NCBI GenBank assembly: GCA_020431825.1 | Contig: JAGQHN010000039.1 | Coordinates: 1 to 40,909, forward strand | Source: Trueperaceae bacterium | GTDB taxonomy: Bacteria > Deinococcota > Deinococci > Deinococcales > Trueperaceae | Direction: 5' to 3' | Length of the DNA stretch: 40,909 bases | In this document: piece by piece, positions 1 to 8,644 of the stretch | How positions within the stretch are numbered: position 1 is the first letter of the stretch | Layout of the letters: each line of letters starts with the position of its first letter | Notes under the pieces: model-generated | The model's database searches: none | What the model saw: the letters and a program-made list of their open reading frames with translations, nothing else | What the model was told of the DNA's origin: nothing | Translations under genes and position numbers: made by a program

Positions 1-331
1 CCTTTTGAACCAAAGCCCTCAGATACAAATTCTGTAAGTTTTTTGTAAGACCTTAGCCTCTATAGTGAAAAAGCTCACTCCTATGTGTTCTCTCCGGAGT
101 CCCGTTGCCATAACTTACTGAGCGCAAACAATTAAGATCTCGCGCAATCCTGTTGCTTTGATAGCAATTTAACAGTGAAAACAATCCCCTTAATCGAACT
201 ATGTTCTTTTAATACAATCTGGCCTAAAAGCAATTGTGTCACTAACCAGATGCTATCTGATCCCTCCCAGATGATGTCACCCTATTTTTCCCCTTGGCGG
301 AATCTGCCCCTTAGCAGTATGATGGAGCGTT
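1..331. other. Gene-free stretch before trhO
   Basis: No convincing coding region is seen on either strand in these 331 bases, and no strong hairpin was noticed. The only element I can point to is the box TATGAT at 318-323, which lies 8 nt before the trhO start codon and fits a -10 element. The upstream gene lies outside the window. Confidence 0.5.
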
Positions 332-1111
332 ATGACGTTCTGGCATGATTCGTTTTACCGTTTTGTTTATATTGATGACCCTGAAGCTCTGGGGAAAAAG
401 CTCGAGCAGCTTTGCAATGAGCTAGAAGTTAAAGGCAGCATCATCCTGGCGCCCGAAGGTATTAACGCTATGCTGGCAGGTACCGAAGAAGCGCTTGATA
501 AAGTACAAGCTTTTCTAGATAGTGACAAGCGCTTTAAAAACATCTTTTACAAACGCACCCTCAGCCACAAAATGCCCTTTAGACGCCTGCGCATTCGCAT
601 TAAAGATGAAATCGTACCCTTAGGCATTGATGGGGTAAGTGCCATTGGCAAAACAGGCATCGAAGTCCCTCCTGAGGAGTGGCGTGAACTCATTAAAGAA
701 GACGACGTTATTCTGATTGATAATCGTAATAGCTTTGAGTATGAGCTTGGTCATTTCAAAGGGGCCATTGACCCAAAAGTTGACAATTTCCGCCATTTTG
801 CTGATTATGTCAAGGCCAATCTTGATGACTGGAAAGACAAGAAAGTTGCCATGTACTGTACCGGGGGTATTCGCTGTGAAAAGACCACTGCCTGGATGAA
901 GGATTTGGGCATGGAGGTTTATCAGCTCGAGGGCGGTATCATCAATTATTTTGCGCAAATACCCGATGCAGACAAAGACTACGAAGGTGAGTGCTTTGTT
1001 TTTGACTGGCGTATCTGTCTGGACACAAAACTCGAGGAAACCGAAACCAGCATTGAAGATGTTGACCGCTTGCAGTACGGCGAAGCCTTAGTGAGAAAAG
1101 GGCTCCGCTAA
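332..1111 (+). CDS. trhO: tRNA uridine(34) hydroxylase TrhO (rhodanese-fold)
   Basis: Seen: 259 residues. The N-terminal acylphosphatase-like part carries the family hallmark LAPEGIN (39-45). A rhodanese domain of about 115-210 follows, with the loop CTGGIRC (Cys176 to Cys182); Cys176 is the expected catalytic residue. Known: TrhO (YceA family) oxygen-dependently hydroxylates U34 of certain tRNAs to 5-hydroxyuridine in the cytoplasm. The protein stops just after ECFVFDWR, so it lacks the C-terminal Cys-rich extension of the longer E. coli form; short members exist. The start ATG has GGAG 4 nt upstream, and the box TATGAT ends 8 nt upstream, so either a short leader or a leaderless message is possible. 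The next gene begins 5 nt after the stop, suggesting co-transcription. Confidence 0.93.
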   Translation: MTFWHDSFYRFVYIDDPEALGKKLEQLCNELEVKGSIILAPEGINAMLAGTEEALDKVQAFLDSDKRFKNIFYKRTLSHKMPFRRLRIRIKDEIVPLGIDGVSAIGKTGIEVPPEEWRELIKEDDVILIDNRNSFEYELGHFKGAIDPKVDNFRHFADYVKANLDDWKDKKVAMYCTGGIRCEKTTAWMKDLGMEVYQLEGGIINYFAQIPDADKDYEGECFVFDWRICLDTKLEETETSIEDVDRLQYGEALVRKGLR

Positions 1112-1116
1112 GTCAT

Positions 1117-2514
1117 TTGGCATCCCTGCTGATAAAAAATAGTGAGCTGCTGGCTAGTCCTCAAGGTAAAGGGAAGTGGCTCGAGCTAAAAGATGCCTAT
1201 CTGTTTACCGAAAATGAGCAGATTCGTTTTGTTGGTACAGCGGCAGAGTTTCAGGCCTGGCAAAAAACCCATAAACCACACATAGACCAAAGTCTTGACG
1301 CAAAAGGCTGTGTCGTCCTGCCTGGGTTTATTAACGGTCACCATCATTTGTATCAGAGTCTGACCAGAACTCTGGGCACAGCCGGTGGCATGGCTCTTTT
1401 TGATTGGCTTAAATTTCTTTACCCCATCTGGGGACGTCTGACCTCAGACGCAGTTTATACAAGTGCCAAGCTGGCACTCACCGAACTGGTCTTAAGTGGC
1501 TGCACCACAGCTGCTGATCATCTATATATTTTTCCGCAAGATGTCAGGCTCGAGGATGAAATTGCGGCAGCGCAAGAGGTCGGTATACGCTTTCACCCCA
1601 CCAGAGGAAGCATGAGCCTGGGCGAATCACAGGGAGGCTTGCCTCCTGATTATCTGGTTGAAAAAGAAGAAAGCATCTTAAAGGATTCTGTGCGTCTTAT
1701 AGAGCAGTTTCATGACCCGGAGCCTTTTTCAATGCTGCGTATAGGTCTGGCACCCTGTTCACCCTTTAGCGTAACTTCTAATCTCATGCGAGAATCAGCC
1801 AGGCTTGCTCGTAGCTACCCTCTGGTCAACTTACACACTCACCTTGCCGAAACCGAAGATGAAAACCAGTTTTGTCTGGACAGTTTCAGCAAACGCCCAC
1901 TTGACTACGCAGATTCTCTTGACTGGACCGGCGAAGATGTCTGGTTTGCCCACATGGTTCACCCAAGTGACCTAGAGATAAAGCAGCTTGCCCATAGTCA
2001 CTCAGGCGTCTGCCACTGTCCTAGCAGCAATATGATTCTGGCATCGGGTATTGCACCCGTCAGACAGATGCTGGATGCGGGTGTCAGAGTTGGCCTGGGT
2101 GTTGACGGCTCAGCAAGTAACGATAGTAATCACTTTCTGGCTGAGGTACGACAGGCGATGCTGTTGCAGCGCGTTGGCTGGCCGGGTTTTATTTCCAGAG
2201 CTGACAGATTCAGTGCCAGAGAGGCCCTCGAGCTAGCCACCTTAGGCGGCGCCAAGCTGTTACGACGAGATGATATAGGCAGGCTCGAGCCTGGAATAGC
2301 CGCTGACATCATTGCTTTTAAAATTGATGACCTTGCTCATGCTGGCGCTTTGTCTGACCCCTTAGCCAGCCTCGTTACCTGCCAGCCAGGTCAGGTTTTT
2401 CATTCGGTGATTAACGGAAAAATAGTGGTGAAAGAGGGTTTGTTTCAAGCCTTCGACACAAGTTCTTTAATAAAACACCATAACCGCCTGAGTCAAACTT
2501 TAATAAGGGGTTGA
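1117..2514 (+). CDS. 8-oxoguanine deaminase-like amidohydrolase
   Basis: Seen: 465 residues with the amidohydrolase metal set: HHH at 75-77 (the HxH pair being 75 and 77), HTHLAETEDE with His240/His242, AHMVHP with His279/His282, CPSSNM at 301-306 and VDGSASND with Asp330. The pattern closely follows 8-oxoguanine deaminase and hydroxydechloroatrazine aminohydrolase (AtzB-like), which use one catalytic zinc or iron. Inference: it converts 8-oxoguanine to urate in salvage of oxidised bases, which would pair with a tRNA-modification gene only by position. The start is TTG at 1117, 5 nt after trhO; no in-frame ATG lies near. The 3' end overlaps the convergent downstream gene by 15 nt. Other deaminase substrates (triazines, guanine analogues) cannot be excluded. 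Confidence 0.85.
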   Translation: MASLLIKNSELLASPQGKGKWLELKDAYLFTENEQIRFVGTAAEFQAWQKTHKPHIDQSLDAKGCVVLPGFINGHHHLYQSLTRTLGTAGGMALFDWLKFLYPIWGRLTSDAVYTSAKLALTELVLSGCTTAADHLYIFPQDVRLEDEIAAAQEVGIRFHPTRGSMSLGESQGGLPPDYLVEKEESILKDSVRLIEQFHDPEPFSMLRIGLAPCSPFSVTSNLMRESARLARSYPLVNLHTHLAETEDENQFCLDSFSKRPLDYADSLDWTGEDVWFAHMVHPSDLEIKQLAHSHSGVCHCPSSNMILASGIAPVRQMLDAGVRVGLGVDGSASNDSNHFLAEVRQAMLLQRVGWPGFISRADRFSAREALELATLGGAKLLRRDDIGRLEPGIAADIIAFKIDDLAHAGALSDPLASLVTCQPGQVFHSVINGKIVVKEGLFQAFDTSSLIKHHNRLSQTLIRG

Positions 2515-3729
2515 GCTTTGCTCACCGGGTACATCTTCAGAAAGTAGAATAGGAGCACGGTTTAGACCCTTGGGGTCGGTTAAAAAAGCTCGCATTTCTT
2601 CACGTTCGGGCCAGGCCCACCACAACGATAAACGGCTAAAGCCCCTCCAGGCCATCTGTCTGGCACACTGGGTAGCGTAGCTATAAGGGACTCCGTTTTC
2701 TGAGTCTCGCCTCGAGTCTACAGTTATTTGCAGGGCAAACTTATCGCGCTCGGCCCACTTATCAGTTCTAAGCAGTTGCTTGTAAAGCTCATCTCGCACG
2801 CTGCGAAAGTCAAATGTGGAGAGATTAGGGTTTTCATATCTGTTAGGGCAGCTACCATCGGCTGAACATAGTCGTCGGCAGTAGCGCTGGGTCTGAATAA
2901 TCATAAATTCGTTAATAGCTTGCTCACTTGCCTGTTGCAAATCCGGGTACAACCAGCCAAATTCAAAGGCGGGATCGGTAGGAATATATTCCTGCAAGGG
3001 CTTACCCGTAGGCACTGACACCAGCTTCCAGTTGCTGATACCCACTCGTTCATTAAAAGCCTTGACCCGCTCGGCAGCAATAGCAATATTTTCCCTTGAA
3101 AGTTGAAAGTTTTCATCGCATTCGGGACAATTAGGCCAGTTTGGCTCGTAGTCATAGCCTATGGCCTCTACTGAGCTACTAATCCGTCTTAGCTCGGCAG
3201 GATGTGCCTCAAAATAATCAAGCAGTTTTTGAATATTACCCGCTTCGCCGTTTCCTGTTGTCGTAATCCAGATAGCAATGTCTTTGCCCTTCAGGCGATC
3301 CTGCAAAAGGCTAATTTGCTCATATACCCACTGTGGGTCAGCCTCGCCTCGAGCATTCCCGGTGACAATATTGATGACGTCTCCACTGCGCAAAAGGTCA
3401 ACGACACCTTCCATTTCCTTTTTTGAAAAGGGGTCACTAAAGCGACTCAGGCTTAAAAAGTCAATCATAGCCGCCTGCTGCGCTTTGGTCTTTCCCCCAT
3501 TTTTGAATACATTAAAGACGACATGCAGTTGATCCGGGGCAAGGCTTTCCTGAGCCTGCAAACTTTGACTTGTCTTAAGCCCAGGTTGACTGAGCGGATT
3601 TGCCAAAATCCAGCCTGTAATCAGGCAAGCAAGCACAAACATCAGGCGATAAGCATTTTTACCTGCCACCCGAGGGCGCCAACCTCCAAAGTTTTTAGGT
3701 TTAAACGAACACACCTGATCATCCTCCAC
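2500..3729 (-). CDS. Secreted or membrane-anchored TIM-barrel-like protein of unknown function
   Basis: Seen: 409 residues with a GTG start. Positively charged residues precede a hydrophobic segment at about 29-45 (signal anchor or uncleaved signal). After that comes an outward-facing domain with alternating strand/helix character: DVINIVTG (117-124), KDIAIWITTTGN (149-160), AIGYDYEPNW (189-198), KLVSVPTG (235-242), FALQITVDSR (331-340) and SLWWAWPE (368-375). Acidic residues at strand ends (Glu195, Asp338) and aromatic-rich loops recall glycoside-hydrolase barrels, but I do not recognise a family and claim no activity. Five cysteines (201, 204, 284, 288, 294) suggest disulfides or a metal site. 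It converges on, and overlaps, the deaminase gene. The start is uncertain; AAAGG lies very close upstream. Confidence 0.75.
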   Translation of the reverse strand: MEDDQVCSFKPKNFGGWRPRVAGKNAYRLMFVLACLITGWILANPLSQPGLKTSQSLQAQESLAPDQLHVVFNVFKNGGKTKAQQAAMIDFLSLSRFSDPFSKKEMEGVVDLLRSGDVINIVTGNARGEADPQWVYEQISLLQDRLKGKDIAIWITTTGNGEAGNIQKLLDYFEAHPAELRRISSSVEAIGYDYEPNWPNCPECDENFQLSRENIAIAAERVKAFNERVGISNWKLVSVPTGKPLQEYIPTDPAFEFGWLYPDLQQASEQAINEFMIIQTQRYCRRLCSADGSCPNRYENPNLSTFDFRSVRDELYKQLLRTDKWAERDKFALQITVDSRRDSENGVPYSYATQCARQMAWRGFSRLSLWWAWPEREEMRAFLTDPKGLNRAPILLSEDVPGEQSSTPY

Positions 3730-3799
3730 TGCCCTTTACCTTCGACAGCTAAAGTTTAGCATTTTGATTTTAAGTTCATGCTTTACCAAGGAGGTTAAA

Positions 3800-3877
3800 C
3801 TGAAACTCAAAAACCACAAGGCGCTCCGGGCTATCAACTTTAGATGGATGCAAGTTCCGCCACTTGCGGTACACTAG
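3800..3877 (+). other. Possible 25-codon ORF with strong Shine-Dalgarno before lemA
   Basis: A perfect GGAGG at 3790-3794 is not followed by a standard start codon. CTG sits 5 nt later at 3800 and opens a frame of 25 codons ending in TAG at 3875. CTG starts are rare, and nothing else supports translation. Record it as a site with an unexplained ribosome-binding sequence. Confidence 0.15.
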
Positions 3878-3893
3878 GGACTGGAGGTTAATT

Positions 3894-4448
3894 ATGGGTG
3901 TAACCCTGATTATCGTAGTTATCTTAATCGCTATTGCCCTCTTTGCTGTTACCACGTTTAACCGCATTATAGGACTCGAGAACCGGGTCGCTAATGCCTG
4001 GAGCCAGATTGACGTTCAGCTAAAAAAACGTAACGACCTAATTCCTAATCTGGTTGAAACCGTTAAAGGCTACGCCACACATGAAAAAGGCGTTTTTGAG
4101 GAAGTAGCAAGGTCAAGACAAGCCATGATGAATGCCCAAGGCATTGCCGAATCTGCACAGGCAGCCAATATGCTGGAAGGTGCCTTAGGCCGTCTCTTTG
4201 CCATCGCCGAAAACTATCCTCAGCTTAGAGCCAGTGAGAATTTTCAAGTCTTACAGGAAGAACTCTCAAGTGTAGAAAACAAAATTGCCTATGCCAGACA
4301 GTTTTACAATGATGCCGTTTTGCAATATAACAACGCTATTGAAACCATCCCTGGTGTACTCTTTGCCGGACCCATGAATAAAAAATCTCAGGTTCACCTG
4401 GAAATTCCTGAAACAGAACGAACTGCGCCAAAAGTTTCGTTTAGCTAA
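3894..4448 (+). CDS. lemA: LemA family membrane protein
   Basis: Seen: 184 residues. One N-terminal transmembrane helix (about 3-24) is followed by the LemA signature ENRVANAWSQIDVQLKKR and NDLIPNLVETVKGYATHE, then a helical cytoplasmic or periplasmic domain. I chose ATG 3894 because GGAGG sits 6 nt upstream; the open frame extends to a TTG at 3864, but TACACT (3870-3875) there looks like the -10 box. Known: LemA proteins are helical-bundle membrane proteins of unclear function, often encoded beside TPM-domain or HtpX-like proteins. Here an M48 protease follows 100 nt downstream, separated by a long-stem hairpin. Inference: both belong to an envelope quality-control unit. Confidence 0.93.
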   Translation: MGVTLIIVVILIAIALFAVTTFNRIIGLENRVANAWSQIDVQLKKRNDLIPNLVETVKGYATHEKGVFEEVARSRQAMMNAQGIAESAQAANMLEGALGRLFAIAENYPQLRASENFQVLQEELSSVENKIAYARQFYNDAVLQYNNAIETIPGVLFAGPMNKKSQVHLEIPETERTAPKVSFS

Positions 4449-4456
4449 GCTCTAAG

Positions 4457-4516
4457 GTCAATACGGAGGCACCTCCTCCCGAAGGTTCTCGTCGCACAAT
4501 CCGTATTGACTTTTTT
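4457..4516 (+). terminator. Long-stem hairpin with T-run between lemA and the M48 protease gene
   Basis: GTCAATACGGA (4457-4467) pairs perfectly with TCCGTATTGAC (4500-4510), and TTTTTT follows at 4511-4516. The 32-nt loop contains its own GGAGG/CCTCC pairing. This has the form of an intrinsic terminator with an unusually large loop. Lying between two probably related genes, it may reduce downstream transcription rather than end the unit. Confidence 0.75.
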
Positions 4517-4548
4517 AGAACTGCTTAAACGGCTGTGAAGGAAAGACG

Positions 4549-5523
4549 ATGAGTTCAGCAGCACAGAAATTTCCCACGACGATCTCCCTTTCAGGTCAGC
4601 GCATTAATTTGCTGGCCTGGCAGGCACGCAATCGTCGCAACTCTGTACTTCTTGGTCTGGGGGTTTTTGCCCTACTGGCTCTCATTGCTTATCTGGCCGC
4701 TATAGCCCTAAGCCCTGAAAATGCCTTTTTGTTTGTCGCTATTGCCCTACTGGTTGGAGGTGTGCAAAACGGAGTAGCTTACTGGTTTGGTGATCAAATA
4801 GCGTTAAACGTTTCAGGGGCAAGACCAGCAAATATAGAAGAACACCGTTATCTGGTTAATGTGACTGAGGCAGTTGCCATAGGCGCAGGCGTGCCTATGC
4901 CCAAACTTTATGTCATTGACTCACCTGCCCCCAATGCATTTGCTACTGGACGAAACCCTGAGCATGGCAGCATTGCGGTAACCACTGGGCTACTCAAGCT
5001 GCTAGATAGACAGGAACTCGAGGGCGTTATTGCCCACGAAATGTCTCACATAAAAAATTACGACATGCTGATGATGAGCATGATTGCTGCGACCATCGGC
5101 GCGCTTGTGATTTTACGTGATGTCATCTGGCGCTCGAGGCGCTACGGCAACCCAGGCTTTGGTGGCTCAAACCGCCGACGTGATAGCAACGATCAAAATG
5201 GCAATGCCCAGATGATTGCCATGCTTATACTTTTTATTCTGCTTATTTTAGCCCCGATTTTTGCTACACTTTTACGTTACGCCATCAGTCGCAAACGGGA
5301 GTTTTTAGCTGATGCTACGGCAGTTTATATCACCCGAAATCCAGAGGGCATGGCTTCGGCACTCGAGCGTCTAAGGGACTACCGCGGTGAAGAACTCAAA
5401 GTCTCAGAGGGTGTACAGCATCTCTTTTTCACCAACCCAGTACGCAACCTTAATGCTGAAAGCCTTATGGCGACCCACCCGCCATTAGAGGAACGCATTC
5501 GGCGTATAAGACAGCTTTTTTAA
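4549..5523 (+). CDS. htpX: M48 family zinc metalloprotease, HtpX-like
   Basis: Seen: 324 residues with transmembrane segments at about 33-53, 60-80, 176-193 and 222-243. The zinc motif is HEMSH (His163, Glu164, His167), and the third ligand is Glu251 in the EFLADATAVY motif. ATHPPLEERI at the C-terminus is also typical. Known: HtpX-type enzymes cut misfolded or damaged membrane proteins, with the active site on the cytoplasmic side. The start ATG has GAAGGA 6-7 nt upstream. Its neighbour lemA fits the common LemA-HtpX pairing. The stop codon overlaps the convergent DinB-like gene by 4 nt. The spacing of the membrane helices fits a true HtpX better than soluble M48 enzymes. Confidence 0.92.
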   Translation: MSSAAQKFPTTISLSGQRINLLAWQARNRRNSVLLGLGVFALLALIAYLAAIALSPENAFLFVAIALLVGGVQNGVAYWFGDQIALNVSGARPANIEEHRYLVNVTEAVAIGAGVPMPKLYVIDSPAPNAFATGRNPEHGSIAVTTGLLKLLDRQELEGVIAHEMSHIKNYDMLMMSMIAATIGALVILRDVIWRSRRYGNPGFGGSNRRRDSNDQNGNAQMIAMLILFILLILAPIFATLLRYAISRKREFLADATAVYITRNPEGMASALERLRDYRGEELKVSEGVQHLFFTNPVRNLNAESLMATHPPLEERIRRIRQLF

Positions 5524-6053
5524 TCAGCTAAGGGCAACTGTTTATGATGATGCCGAATGTGCCAGGCAGAAAGCTGTAACGCCTCAAGCACCGTGATTTC
5601 GCCAAAAAATCCATGAACTAGGCAGGTTTGCTCGAGTTTATTTGCCTCTGCCACCTTACTGGCGAGTTCCAACAGTGTCTGAGAACTTGTTTGTAACTCT
5701 TTTTTCAAATCCTTGCGTGCCCGTCTGGGTACTGGCATCTCGGTTTCAGGAGCCACAGGTTTACCTTCAGCCGATAGGCTACCTTTAGGCCTAACAACCA
5801 AAGGCTTATCTTGCAGGACCGCCTCCATAGCTTCAATCATAAGCATATGGGTCCGGACTATATGATCGGCAATCTCAGCAGGCGTCCATTTATCCTGACC
5901 GATGGGTTCATAGAACGTCTTATCATCCAGGGCATCGAGTTGATTATCCAAGGCAGCGCTTAGGTCAACAAGACGCTTTCTAACAGCGGAAAATTCCGTT
6001 CCTTGTCTTGCCAAAAACTCTTTAGGAAGATACGCTTCGATTTCTGCTGTCAT
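5520..6053 (-). CDS. DinB family protein
   Basis: Seen: 177 residues, mostly helical, with the DinB pattern: WTPAEIADHIVRTH near 75-88 and LQLSAWHIRHHHKQL at the C-terminus, giving the three-histidine metal site of the family. Known: DinB/YfiT proteins are four-helix bundles that bind a metal; some act as thiol (bacillithiol or mycothiol) transferases, many have no known role, and they are very numerous in Deinococcus. The box TAAACT (6060-6065 on this strand) ends 6 nt before the ATG with no Shine-Dalgarno sequence, so the message is probably leaderless. A CTCGAG overlaps the spacer between this box and the ATG. Confidence 0.85.
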   Translation of the reverse strand: MTAEIEAYLPKEFLARQGTEFSAVRKRLVDLSAALDNQLDALDDKTFYEPIGQDKWTPAEIADHIVRTHMLMIEAMEAVLQDKPLVVRPKGSLSAEGKPVAPETEMPVPRRARKDLKKELQTSSQTLLELASKVAEANKLEQTCLVHGFFGEITVLEALQLSAWHIRHHHKQLPLAD

Positions 6054-6436
6054 GGCTCGAGTTTAGCACTTAATAGCCTTGGCAAGCGCTGCTTCTTGGC
6101 AAAGCCAAAACACCAAGTCTTTCCAGGGTGAATTTGCGTTATACAAAATCACTCGAGTGGAGCGAGTTTCACGAAGCACTAAGCGCAAGCGTACGGATAA
6201 ACTCGCTCAGTATTTTTCAGATGCACCATAGAGTAAGTTACCAAGATGCAACATTCCAGCTAATGCTATATGCACCCAAGCTCTATATGTAACCAATCCC
6301 AATTAAAAATTTTATGCGATTTAGTGACTATCTCTCCGCAGTCTTAGAAAAGGAAGCTGCTCCCTCTTTTGTATGAGGACAGAAGCAGGCAGGACTTTTA
6401 AACTAAGTACATAAGATTTAAAGAAAGAGGTAAAGT
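6054..6436. other. Gene-free stretch between divergent dinB-like and DUF4342 genes
   Basis: There is no coding region of useful length. The stretch contains the leaderless -10 box of the dinB-like gene, a second CTCGAG (6152-6157), and a perfect 10-bp inverted repeat GAGCGAGTTT / AAACTCGCTC (6160-6169, 6199-6208). That repeat is followed by GTATTTTTC, so it could end transcription rightwards. TAAACT near 6391 is a candidate -10 box for the DUF4342 gene. Confidence 0.5.
6160..6217. repeat. 10-bp perfect inverted repeat, terminator-like
   Basis: GAGCGAGTTT (6160-6169) and AAACTCGCTC (6199-6208) are perfect complements with a 29-nt loop, then AGTATTTTTC. It lies upstream of genes on both sides, so it would not terminate either neighbour. 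It may be a structured RNA or a leftover element. Confidence 0.5.
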
Positions 6437-6784
6437 ATGTCTGAAGCTACGAAAGAAACCACCCACGAAAGTCAAGAAGAAACAAAACACGAAAAAGTTA
6501 CCACCGAAGAATTTAAAGTGAATGGTGAAGCCATTGTTGGCAAAGTCAAAGAAATCATACGCGAAGGTAATATTCGCCGTATCACCATTAAAAATGACGA
6601 GGGCAAAACCCTCCTTGAAATTCCTTTAACTCTTGGTGTTGTGGGCGGTCTACTTATGCCAACCCTGGCAGCGATTGGTGCTATTGGTGCGCTTATTGCC
6701 AATCTCTCAATCAAAGTTGAACGAGTAGAAAGGCATGAAGTTGCTGAAGAAGAAAAACCTACCCCCGAAATCGTCAATGCTTAA
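6437..6784 (+). CDS. DUF4342 domain protein
   Basis: Seen: 115 residues. A charged, Glu/Lys/Thr-rich N-terminal 25 residues precede the DUF4342 core: EEFKVNGEAIVGKVKEIIREGN, RRITIKNDEGKTLLEIP and a hydrophobic, Gly/Ala-rich segment (about 73-97) that may associate with membrane. A charged tail follows. The family is widespread in Gram-positives, Thermus-Deinococcus and others, and has no established function. The start has AGAGG 6 nt upstream. The gene stands alone, followed at once by a strong terminator. Confidence 0.88.
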   Translation: MSEATKETTHESQEETKHEKVTTEEFKVNGEAIVGKVKEIIREGNIRRITIKNDEGKTLLEIPLTLGVVGGLLMPTLAAIGAIGALIANLSIKVERVERHEVAEEEKPTPEIVNA

Positions 6785-6806
6785 GTTTCTCTCCTCCTAA
6801 GGATTT

Positions 6807-6837
6807 GGGCGGCCTATGTAGCCGCCCGTTTTTATTT
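6807..6837 (+). terminator. Intrinsic terminator after the DUF4342 gene
   Basis: GGGCGGC (6807-6813) pairs with GCCGCCC (6821-6827) around a 7-nt loop, and GTTTTTATTTG follows. It ends the DUF4342 unit and lies just beyond the 3' end of the convergent tdk gene. Confidence 0.9.
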
Positions 6838-6852
6838 GTTTTGCATGAAAGT

Positions 6853-7518
6853 TTACTCTTTGATAGCTTTTAAGGCCGCCTGCAAATTGGGCATGGGAAT
6901 GGCTTCATTAAAGAGTGGGCTAACCCTGGCTTTCTTGGGCACTTCGTGACAGGAGCGGCAGCGAGGCTCATAGCTCTCAGAAGCACCAACCAGAATAATT
7001 GGGTCATCGTAGTGAGCAGGGTGCCCTGCAATCAGGCGCTGAGTTCGCGTGGCTGGGCGACCACATTTGCAGATGGCTGTTAATTTGTCAATGAATTCAG
7101 CATGGGCCAAAAGTTGAGGTATAGGGCCAAAAGGCTCGCCGCGAAAATCCTGATCGAGCCCGGCAATCAGGACTCGCCTTCCCGCATCTGCCAGGTCCAA
7201 AACCAGGGGGATGAGTTCATCGCCTAAGAATTGTCCTTCATCAATGGCAATGACCTGGGTACTAGACTCGAGCCATTTCTTGATATCTGACACATCTTTT
7301 ACGGCTAGCGCATCAACGGTGCGACCATTATGCGAAGCTACCGCCACCGCATCGTAACGGTCATCAAGGGCAGGCTTAAAAACCTGAACCTTTTGCTTGG
7401 CAATAACAGCCCGGTTCACCCGGCGAATCAGTTCTTCGGACTTGCCACTGAACATGGGGCCAACAATAAGCTCGAGCCAGCCAAGGTTTCCACTTGGAGC
7501 AAATTCATAAAACAACAT
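6853..7518 (-). CDS. tdk: Thymidine kinase, type II
   Basis: Seen: 221 residues with Walker A GPMFSGKS (20-27), the catalytic DEGQF (Glu94), and the zinc-binding cysteines Cys150, Cys152, Cys187 and Cys190 of the lasso domain. Known: ATP-dependent phosphorylation of thymidine to dTMP in pyrimidine salvage, active as a tetramer in the cytoplasm; the length is normal. There is no Shine-Dalgarno sequence. TAGCAT (7526-7531 on this strand) ends 7 nt before the ATG, so a leaderless message is likely. It is a single-gene unit convergent with the DUF4342 gene. Confidence 0.96.
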   Translation of the reverse strand: MLFYEFAPSGNLGWLELIVGPMFSGKSEELIRRVNRAVIAKQKVQVFKPALDDRYDAVAVASHNGRTVDALAVKDVSDIKKWLESSTQVIAIDEGQFLGDELIPLVLDLADAGRRVLIAGLDQDFRGEPFGPIPQLLAHAEFIDKLTAICKCGRPATRTQRLIAGHPAHYDDPIILVGASESYEPRCRSCHEVPKKARVSPLFNEAIPMPNLQAALKAIKE

Positions 7519-7624
7519 GATGGGTATGCTAACGCTTCAAGATTAGAATTTCTGTTGCATATTTACGACTTTTTGGTCAGGGATATGTCAGTCTTCAAAC
7601 TGTGATAAATGTACACTTGATGGG

Positions 7625-8104
7625 TTAGGAAAATTTCTTTTTAAGAGCCTGCAGAGATACCGCAGGAACCAGATCGCTAACATCAACGCCGTAACTGACA
7701 ATTTCTTTCACCCGGGTACTTGACAAATAAGACCACTCGGGACGAGTCAGTAAAAAAGTCGTTTCTGCTCTCTCATACATGTGCTGATTCATATGCGCCA
7801 TCGACACTTCATACTCAAAATCAGAAACGTTGCGCAGACTTTTTAAAATAATTTCGGCCCCCTTATCCCGCACATAATTCACCAGTAAGCCCTCAAATAC
7901 TTCCGCTTTGACATTGGGCAAACCCTGAATAACGGTTTCGATAAGCTCGAGCCTTTCATCGCTATCAAACCACTTATTTTGCTTATAAGGATTGTTTAGT
8001 ACCGCAACCGTTAGCTGGTCAAACAGCTTACTCGCTCGCCGAATAATATCTACATGTCCATTATGAATAGGATCAAAACTCCCGGGGAAAACAGCATGAC
8101 TCAT
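7625..8104 (-). CDS. coaD: Phosphopantetheine adenylyltransferase
   Basis: Seen: 159 residues with the nucleotidyltransferase motif HNGH (14-17) in FPGSFDPIHNGH, the SLRNVSDFEYE stretch and the C-terminal YLSSTRVKEI. Known: CoaD adenylates 4'-phosphopantetheine to dephospho-CoA in coenzyme A synthesis, as a hexamer. A small departure is KSLR where the usual motif is RGLR; the arginine is kept. TAGCAT (8110-8115 on this strand) ends 5 nt before the ATG with no Shine-Dalgarno sequence, pointing to leaderless translation. Confidence 0.96.
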   Translation of the reverse strand: MSHAVFPGSFDPIHNGHVDIIRRASKLFDQLTVAVLNNPYKQNKWFDSDERLELIETVIQGLPNVKAEVFEGLLVNYVRDKGAEIILKSLRNVSDFEYEVSMAHMNQHMYERAETTFLLTRPEWSYLSSTRVKEIVSYGVDVSDLVPAVSLQALKKKFS

Positions 8105-8236
8105 GCTTTATGCTAGCCCATATAAGAAACTCTGACTAGATGCGCTACAAGTGGGCAATCTATGACAAAGAGTGTCGGAAAGCTACCCATCTAAGAATAG
8201 GCAAGCTGAGCTAAGCTAGTCATGATTGGAGGTCGT

Positions 8237-8644
8237 ATGTTTTTCTTCCTCTTAATTATGACTTTTGCCATTGCTGCTGGCGTGGCTTATCTGGTGATTC
8301 GCCTATTCCACAAATCGGTCACTACCATTTTAAACCGGGTGCTGAAAGATGAAATAAGCATTGTCTGGTGGCGCTATCTGGTCTTTGCCCTTTATGTCGT
8401 GGGCATTTCGGGTGGCGTTAGAATCTGGGAATTAGAAAAATACATTACGCCACGCCTAGAAGAAACTGAAAGCATTGTACTCACGACAGAACGCTGGGTC
8501 TTAGAAATTTACCGCACCATCATTGGCACGCTGCAAAGCCTGGCCTGGGTATTACTGGTTTTCTTTGTGGCTGCGCTGATTGCCTTTGTGATTGTAAAAG
8601 TGCGCGAGACCGGAAGCCAAAACAGAGAATCTCACCTAGCTTAA
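8237..8644 (+). CDS. Small three-helix membrane protein, unknown function
   Basis: Seen: 135 residues from ATG 8237, which has GGAGG 4 nt upstream; the earlier in-frame ATG at 8222 lacks one. Three hydrophobic helices lie at about 1-22, 44-63 and 103-125. Between the second and third is an amphipathic stretch, rich in Glu, that could form a coiled coil. I do not recognise a family. The 3' end overlaps the convergent meaB gene by 9 nt. TAAGCT just before 8222 is a possible -10 box. Confidence 0.75.
   Translation: MFFFLLIMTFAIAAGVAYLVIRLFHKSVTTILNRVLKDEISIVWWRYLVFALYVVGISGGVRIWELEKYITPRLEETESIVLTTERWVLEIYRTIIGTLQSLAWVLLVFFVAALIAFVIVKVRETGSQNRESHLA

Noticed and set aside
6054..6436. A small gene in the gap before DUF4342
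   Set aside because: Only a 15-codon ORF with a poor ribosome-binding site was found on the leftward strand; no other support.
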